NCBI RefSeq assembly: GCF_010501105.1
Contig: NZ_QVMQ01000006.1
Span: 112,203 to 149,186 of the forward strand
Direction of reading: 5' to 3'
Origin: Dysgonomonas sp. 511
Lineage (GTDB): Bacteria > Bacteroidota > Bacteroidia > Bacteroidales > Dysgonomonadaceae
DNA: 36,984 nt
The notes under the pieces were generated by a model. The model saw only the letters and a list, made by a program, of their open reading frames with translations, did no database searches and was not told the DNA's origin. Made by a program: the position numbers and the translations under genes. Of this stretch, positions 33,647 through 36,984 are shown one piece after another; position 1 is the stretch's first letter; each line of letters opens with the position of its first letter.

Positions 33647-36058
33647 ATGGAGAATAATATAAACAACATAAAAGTCAACGAAATCGATCCTTATTTCGAG
33701 GAGATAAAGACTAAGACAAATGTCTCCTTCGACTTTGTTCTCTGGTTTTACAGGCTGCTTAAATACTGGTACTTGTTTGTCATCTCGGTAGGATTGTGCC
33801 TGGCATATGCCTATATCGACAACAAATCGTGGGTTCCGGTCTATAGCATACGAGCTGTAATGATCTTGGAAGACCGTAATGCATCCAGCATAGCCGTAGG
33901 GTCGGTGCCAATGGCAAGTTTGCTACGCAACACCGAGAACCAACAGATTGTACTACAATCGTATGGGCTAACAGAACGCACAGTAAAAAAACTCCCCGAT
34001 CATATGCGGGTTAATTACTTTATACAAACACGGTTCAAAAGTATCAACTTATATACAGATTCTCCTGTAAAGGTAGAAGTAATAGAACTTCAGCCCGAAG
34101 CCTATTACTATGTATATAATCTGGATTATATAGACCAGACAAAATGTGAATTGAGCTATATAAAGAATGCCGAAACAGAGGAAAAAACTTCGATCATCGT
34201 TCCGTTTGACGAAGAGATCGAGCATGAGCTATTTAAAATAAAGCTTGTAAAAACACCTCATTTAAGCACAGATGGCCAGGCATTCAAACCCGGGATCAAT
34301 ACTTTTTGCTTCAATTTCCTGTCGGAAAGTCAACTTATCGGAATGTTTTCTGGGCAAATAACTTCGCAGATGGAGAACTCCAATTCGTCGATACTTAATA
34401 TTATCATGTATGGAACAAACCCACACTTGAATATTGATTATCTACGGGAACTACTCAACGAATTTCAGGAATACAACCTAACCTTGAAAAACGAACAGGC
34501 AGATTTAACGATCAACTTCCTCGACAACCAGCTTCGCGCCGTCAACGACTCGCTAGATGCTTCCCGCATAAAGCTTGAAAGATTTCAAAGGGAAACCGGG
34601 GTGTATGAGCTGACTTCGAGAACACTGAAAATGGACCTTGACAGTGCAAACAGCGAAAAAGATGTTTTAGCCCTGAGAGAGCGCTCCATATTGGCTCTGA
34701 CCGAGGCTGTAAAGAATATGGTGATGAATGGGGATGAAATGATTGAACCGACTCATCTGAATATCTCCAATCAAAGGCTTAGTGAATACATACAAGAGTA
34801 CAACCTGATACTAAAGAAATATAAAAATCTGGGAAGTAAGAACCCGTTGTACAACAAAACGGTTGACGAGCTGAACGATTGCAGGAAGAAAATACTTACA
34901 GAGGTGCAAATACTGCAAGTAAAACTACAGGAAAGAAAAGACGCCTTAGTGAGAAAGTATAAGGTATTAGACGCAAAAATGGACAACCTGCCTCCTCAAG
35001 AAAGAGATCTTGTGAAATTTGAACGGGAAACACGCCTCAATGAAGTGTACCATCAATACCTTACCCAACGGAAAAGGGAAGCTGAAATACAACGGGCATC
35101 AAATGTTCCCGACAACTCGATATGGGAAGAACCCCGTATAATAGGAGGACCAATAAACGGAGATGCTCTTAGCAAAAATTATATGTTTTTCTTCGTTGTG
35201 GGAGTGATAATACCTCTTTGCTTCGTAATTGTAAAAGAAGAATTGCTCAACTTCTCGGTAATGACCAAAGAAGAATGTGAAAAAATATCCGGGCTTCCGG
35301 TTATTGGTACAATAGAAAACATTTCGAAAAAACTGTCAAACGGAGTAGTGCTGGTCAAGAACTATCCCAAATCGAGTTTTGCCGAATCGTTCCGGAACAT
35401 GAGGGTCAGGATAGAATATATGGCTCAACGCGAAGACAAGATAATGGTACTTGTTACATCAACCGAGCCTGCTGACGGTAAAACATTTATCGCGACCAAC
35501 ATTGCATCAGTTTATCAGTTGATGGGCAAAAAGGTCATCATAGTCGACCTCGATTTACGCCGTCCGTCGGTATCTAAGACATTAGAAGTAGATTCGACCA
35601 AAGGTATATCCAATTACCTGATCGGGCAGGTATCGTTGGAAGATATTATAATATCCCATCCCGATTATGGATTCGATATCATTCCGGCCGGAACACTTCC
35701 TCCAAATCCGAGTGAGTTGATTAAGACAGAAAAGACCAGGCAGGTATTAGACTATTTACGGACAGTTTACGACTACGTAATTATCGACTGTAGCCCGGTA
35801 GGACTGGTATCCGATGCTTACATCTTGTCGGAACAGGTAGACACCACTCTGTTTGTTGTGAGGCGGGCAAAAACCAACCGCTCGTTCTTCAAGAGTGTCA
35901 TAAGTCAGTTGAAATACGATGGAGTAGATAATATTGCATTGGTATTCAACGATGTGAAAGGACGTGAAGGATATTATGGTACATCGAGGTATTACGGAGA
36001 CAAAACGTATTATCTGAAGAAAAATTCATATTATCACGACGACTATTTCGAGAACTAA
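33647..36058 (+). CDS. Wzc-type polysaccharide co-polymerase and tyrosine autokinase
   Basis: An 803-residue inner-membrane protein that controls polymerisation and export of a surface polysaccharide. A Wzz domain starts at a membrane helix (about 38-56), then a large periplasmic part with coiled coil and the GNVR-like segment (about 300-480, including LPPQERDLVKFERETRLNEVYHQYL), then a second helix (about 510-532). The cytoplasmic BY-kinase has Walker A TEPADGKT (606-613), Walker A' VIIVDLDLRRPS and Walker B YVIIDCSPVG. A C-terminal Tyr cluster (776-803, nine Tyr) is the autophosphorylation site. It lies 20 bp behind the two Wza-type genes. A hairpin follows. Confidence 0.95.
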   Translation: MENNINNIKVNEIDPYFEEIKTKTNVSFDFVLWFYRLLKYWYLFVISVGLCLAYAYIDNKSWVPVYSIRAVMILEDRNASSIAVGSVPMASLLRNTENQQIVLQSYGLTERTVKKLPDHMRVNYFIQTRFKSINLYTDSPVKVEVIELQPEAYYYVYNLDYIDQTKCELSYIKNAETEEKTSIIVPFDEEIEHELFKIKLVKTPHLSTDGQAFKPGINTFCFNFLSESQLIGMFSGQITSQMENSNSSILNIIMYGTNPHLNIDYLRELLNEFQEYNLTLKNEQADLTINFLDNQLRAVNDSLDASRIKLERFQRETGVYELTSRTLKMDLDSANSEKDVLALRERSILALTEAVKNMVMNGDEMIEPTHLNISNQRLSEYIQEYNLILKKYKNLGSKNPLYNKTVDELNDCRKKILTEVQILQVKLQERKDALVRKYKVLDAKMDNLPPQERDLVKFERETRLNEVYHQYLTQRKREAEIQRASNVPDNSIWEEPRIIGGPINGDALSKNYMFFFVVGVIIPLCFVIVKEELLNFSVMTKEECEKISGLPVIGTIENISKKLSNGVVLVKNYPKSSFAESFRNMRVRIEYMAQREDKIMVLVTSTEPADGKTFIATNIASVYQLMGKKVIIVDLDLRRPSVSKTLEVDSTKGISNYLIGQVSLEDIIISHPDYGFDIIPAGTLPPNPSELIKTEKTRQVLDYLRTVYDYVIIDCSPVGLVSDAYILSEQVDTTLFVVRRAKTNRSFFKSVISQLKYDGVDNIALVFNDVKGREGYYGTSRYYGDKTYYLKKNSYYHDDYFEN

Positions 36059-36090
36059 GATTCGACTTAGTCTCCCTTAAGGATTCACTG

Positions 36091-36148
36091 CGGATAATGT
36101 TCTTCTCATTGAAAGAGAGTTAAGAGAACATTATCCGTGTTGTTTTTA
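36091..36148 (+). terminator. Hairpin/terminator after the wzc-like gene
   Basis: CGGATAATGTTCT (36091-36103) pairs perfectly over 13 bp with AGAACATTATCCG (36125-36137), enclosing a small inner TCTC/GAGA stem, and TGTTGTTTTTA follows. It is the likely end of the EPS transcript. Confidence 0.7.
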
Positions 36149-36280
36149 GCCAACAATGTTGATTGGGGTATGTTCGATAGTGAGTTTAGCAGTCTATCTT
36201 ATGGTAAAATAGTGGTATTCAAAAACGATCCACTTGCTAGTTGGACGCTTATATTAATGAAGTACGCAAAGCCTGTCTGA
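36137..36280 (+). pseudogene. Possible IS5-like transposase N-terminal remnant
   Basis: A 47-codon open frame from GTG 36137. The stretch VDWGMFDSEFSSLSYGK followed by SWTLILMKYAK vaguely recalls the N-terminal domain of IS5/IS1182-type transposases, where an Asp-Trp/Phe-Glu-Phe helix is followed by a Leu/Met-Leu-Lys helix. There is no downstream DDE domain, so if real it is a decayed fragment. The resemblance is from memory and could be chance. Confidence 0.2.
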
Positions 36281-36549
36281 TGAATAATAGTGAGAATAAT
36301 TACTTGCAATATTTTTGCGTTGAGAGAAAAACACGCCCAATATTCTCTGTCCGCCCCTACCCTACTACTAATTCATATTGGGTGCAGTAGCGCCCAACTA
36401 AATGAAGAATAGAAATAGTTGATTTAGATCATATCAAGAGTAAGAGTTAAATCACTTATTTACAATACCAAAAATCAATAAAAAACCATTCTCTATTTAT
36501 ATTTTTGAATTTATATTCCGTTCCTTCCCAGTCTGAAGCGCCTATTCAC

Positions 36550-36589
36550 AAAAAAAGACCCATTAGAATTATTATCTAATGAGTCTTTT
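36550..36589 (-). terminator. rRNA operon terminator
   Basis: AAAAGACCCATTAGA (36553-36567) pairs with TCTAATGAGTCTTTT (36575-36589), 14 of 15 bp. Read on the minus strand it ends in a run of seven U (36556-36550), directly downstream of 5S rRNA. Confidence 0.85.
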
Positions 36590-36603
36590 AATATTAATAA
36601 AAA

Positions 36604-36712
<109 letters not shown>

Positions 36713-36854
36713 TATCTTTTTAGTCGATAATGGATAATGGATAGTGATATAAATGTGATTTATTTTCAACTTCCAATTATCAACGGTCAACTATATTGAG
36801 ATGATGTAAAAGAGGAAGTAAAGACCGGTTATTTTCTTTTCTTGTTTGGGTTGT

Positions 36855-36895
36855 GTGAGTTGAAAGATAACTATAGAAGTTATCTTTCAACTCAC
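36855..36895 (-). other. Perfect 18-bp hairpin in the 23S-5S spacer
   Basis: GTGAGTTGAAAGATAACT (36855-36872) and AGTTATCTTTCAACTCAC (36878-36895) are exact reverse complements with a five-base loop. It stands within about 10 bp of the 23S 3' end. It is probably an RNase III processing or protective structure in the rRNA precursor; a role as terminator is unlikely because 5S lies beyond it. Confidence 0.7.
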
Positions 36896-36901
36896 TCGAA
36901 G

Positions 36902-36984
36902 AAAGCGTGCGGGCAATTAGTACTGCTCGGCTATGACATTACTGCCTTTACACCTGCAGCCTATCAACGTTGTAGTCTACAACG
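36902..36984 (-). rRNA. rrl: 23S ribosomal RNA, 3' end (partial)
   Basis: On the minus strand the last 80 or so bases read into the conserved 3' end of 23S rRNA (GTTGATAGGCTGCAGGTGTA, GCAGTAATGTCATAGCCGAG and CAGTACTAATTGCCCG). The gene continues off the right edge, so 16S should lie further right. The 3' boundary near 36902 is approximate. Confidence 0.92.

Larger units (their letters stand above)
36059..36549. other. Gap between EPS genes and rRNA operon
   Basis: A 490-bp stretch without a confident gene. It holds the hairpin after the wzc-like gene, a short open frame at 36137-36280 that may be a transposase remnant (listed separately), and an 8-bp inverted repeat CCCAATAT (36336-36343) with ATATTGGG (36375-36382). 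The rest is AT-rich with no recognisable signal. Confidence 0.5.

Overview
The window looks like chromosomal DNA of a Bacteroidota, most likely a Bacteroidales; a Dysgonomonas-like genus would fit but is only a guess. The reasons are a SusC/RagA-type receptor, PorV of the type IX secretion system, a DUF4270 lipoprotein, a Bacteroidota-type TonB, many -7 boxes of the form TANNTTTG, lipoproteins with acidic residues after the lipobox, and an AT-rich genome with little use of Shine-Dalgarno sites.

Layout. (1) 1-9221: an alginate-utilisation locus. A SusC-like receptor gene on the minus strand is cut short by an IS4-type element at the left edge. Across a 600-bp regulatory gap, a FadR-type GntR regulator, an exolytic PL17 oligoalginate lyase, KdgF, an MFS uronate transporter and an SDR (probable DEH reductase) run on the plus strand. 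Together they describe cleavage of oligoalginate to unsaturated monouronate, ring opening, uptake and reduction to KDG. KDG kinase, KDPG aldolase, SusD and endolytic lyases are not in the window. Both divergent promoters carry TTGG boxes repeated every 13 bp over the -7 region, which are good candidates for GntR operators. An alpha/beta hydrolase follows behind a terminator. (2) 9335-13296, minus strand: mnmD, ispF, porV, an FAH-family gene and a GT2 dolichol-phosphate-mannose-synthase-like gene. (3) 13508-16134: tonB (+) meeting grpE-dnaJ (-) at a shared terminator. (4) 16540-20636: a GH88/GH3 pair. (5) 20793-23097: DUF4270 lipoprotein and a half-length GT5 protein (-). (6) 23357-26139: penicillin-binding protein 1A and DUF2752. 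(7) 26132-28146: an ECF sigma factor, a membrane protein and a TraB/GumN protein in one minus-strand operon. (8) 28324-30888: a lipoprotein peptide deformylase, ilvE and lptB. (9) 31048-36058: ruvX and def, followed in the same direction by two Wza-type lipoproteins and a Wzc-type tyrosine kinase. (10) 36604-36984: 5S rRNA and the 3' end of 23S rRNA on the minus strand, transcribed towards the exopolysaccharide genes.

The observations I rate highest are the phased operator arrays, the apparently exported peptide deformylase next to a normal one in the same window, the receptor broken by an IS, porV without porU beside it, and the sigma/membrane/TraB operon. I found no CRISPR array, tRNA gene, phage module or toxin-antitoxin pair, and nothing I can confidently call an undescribed system.
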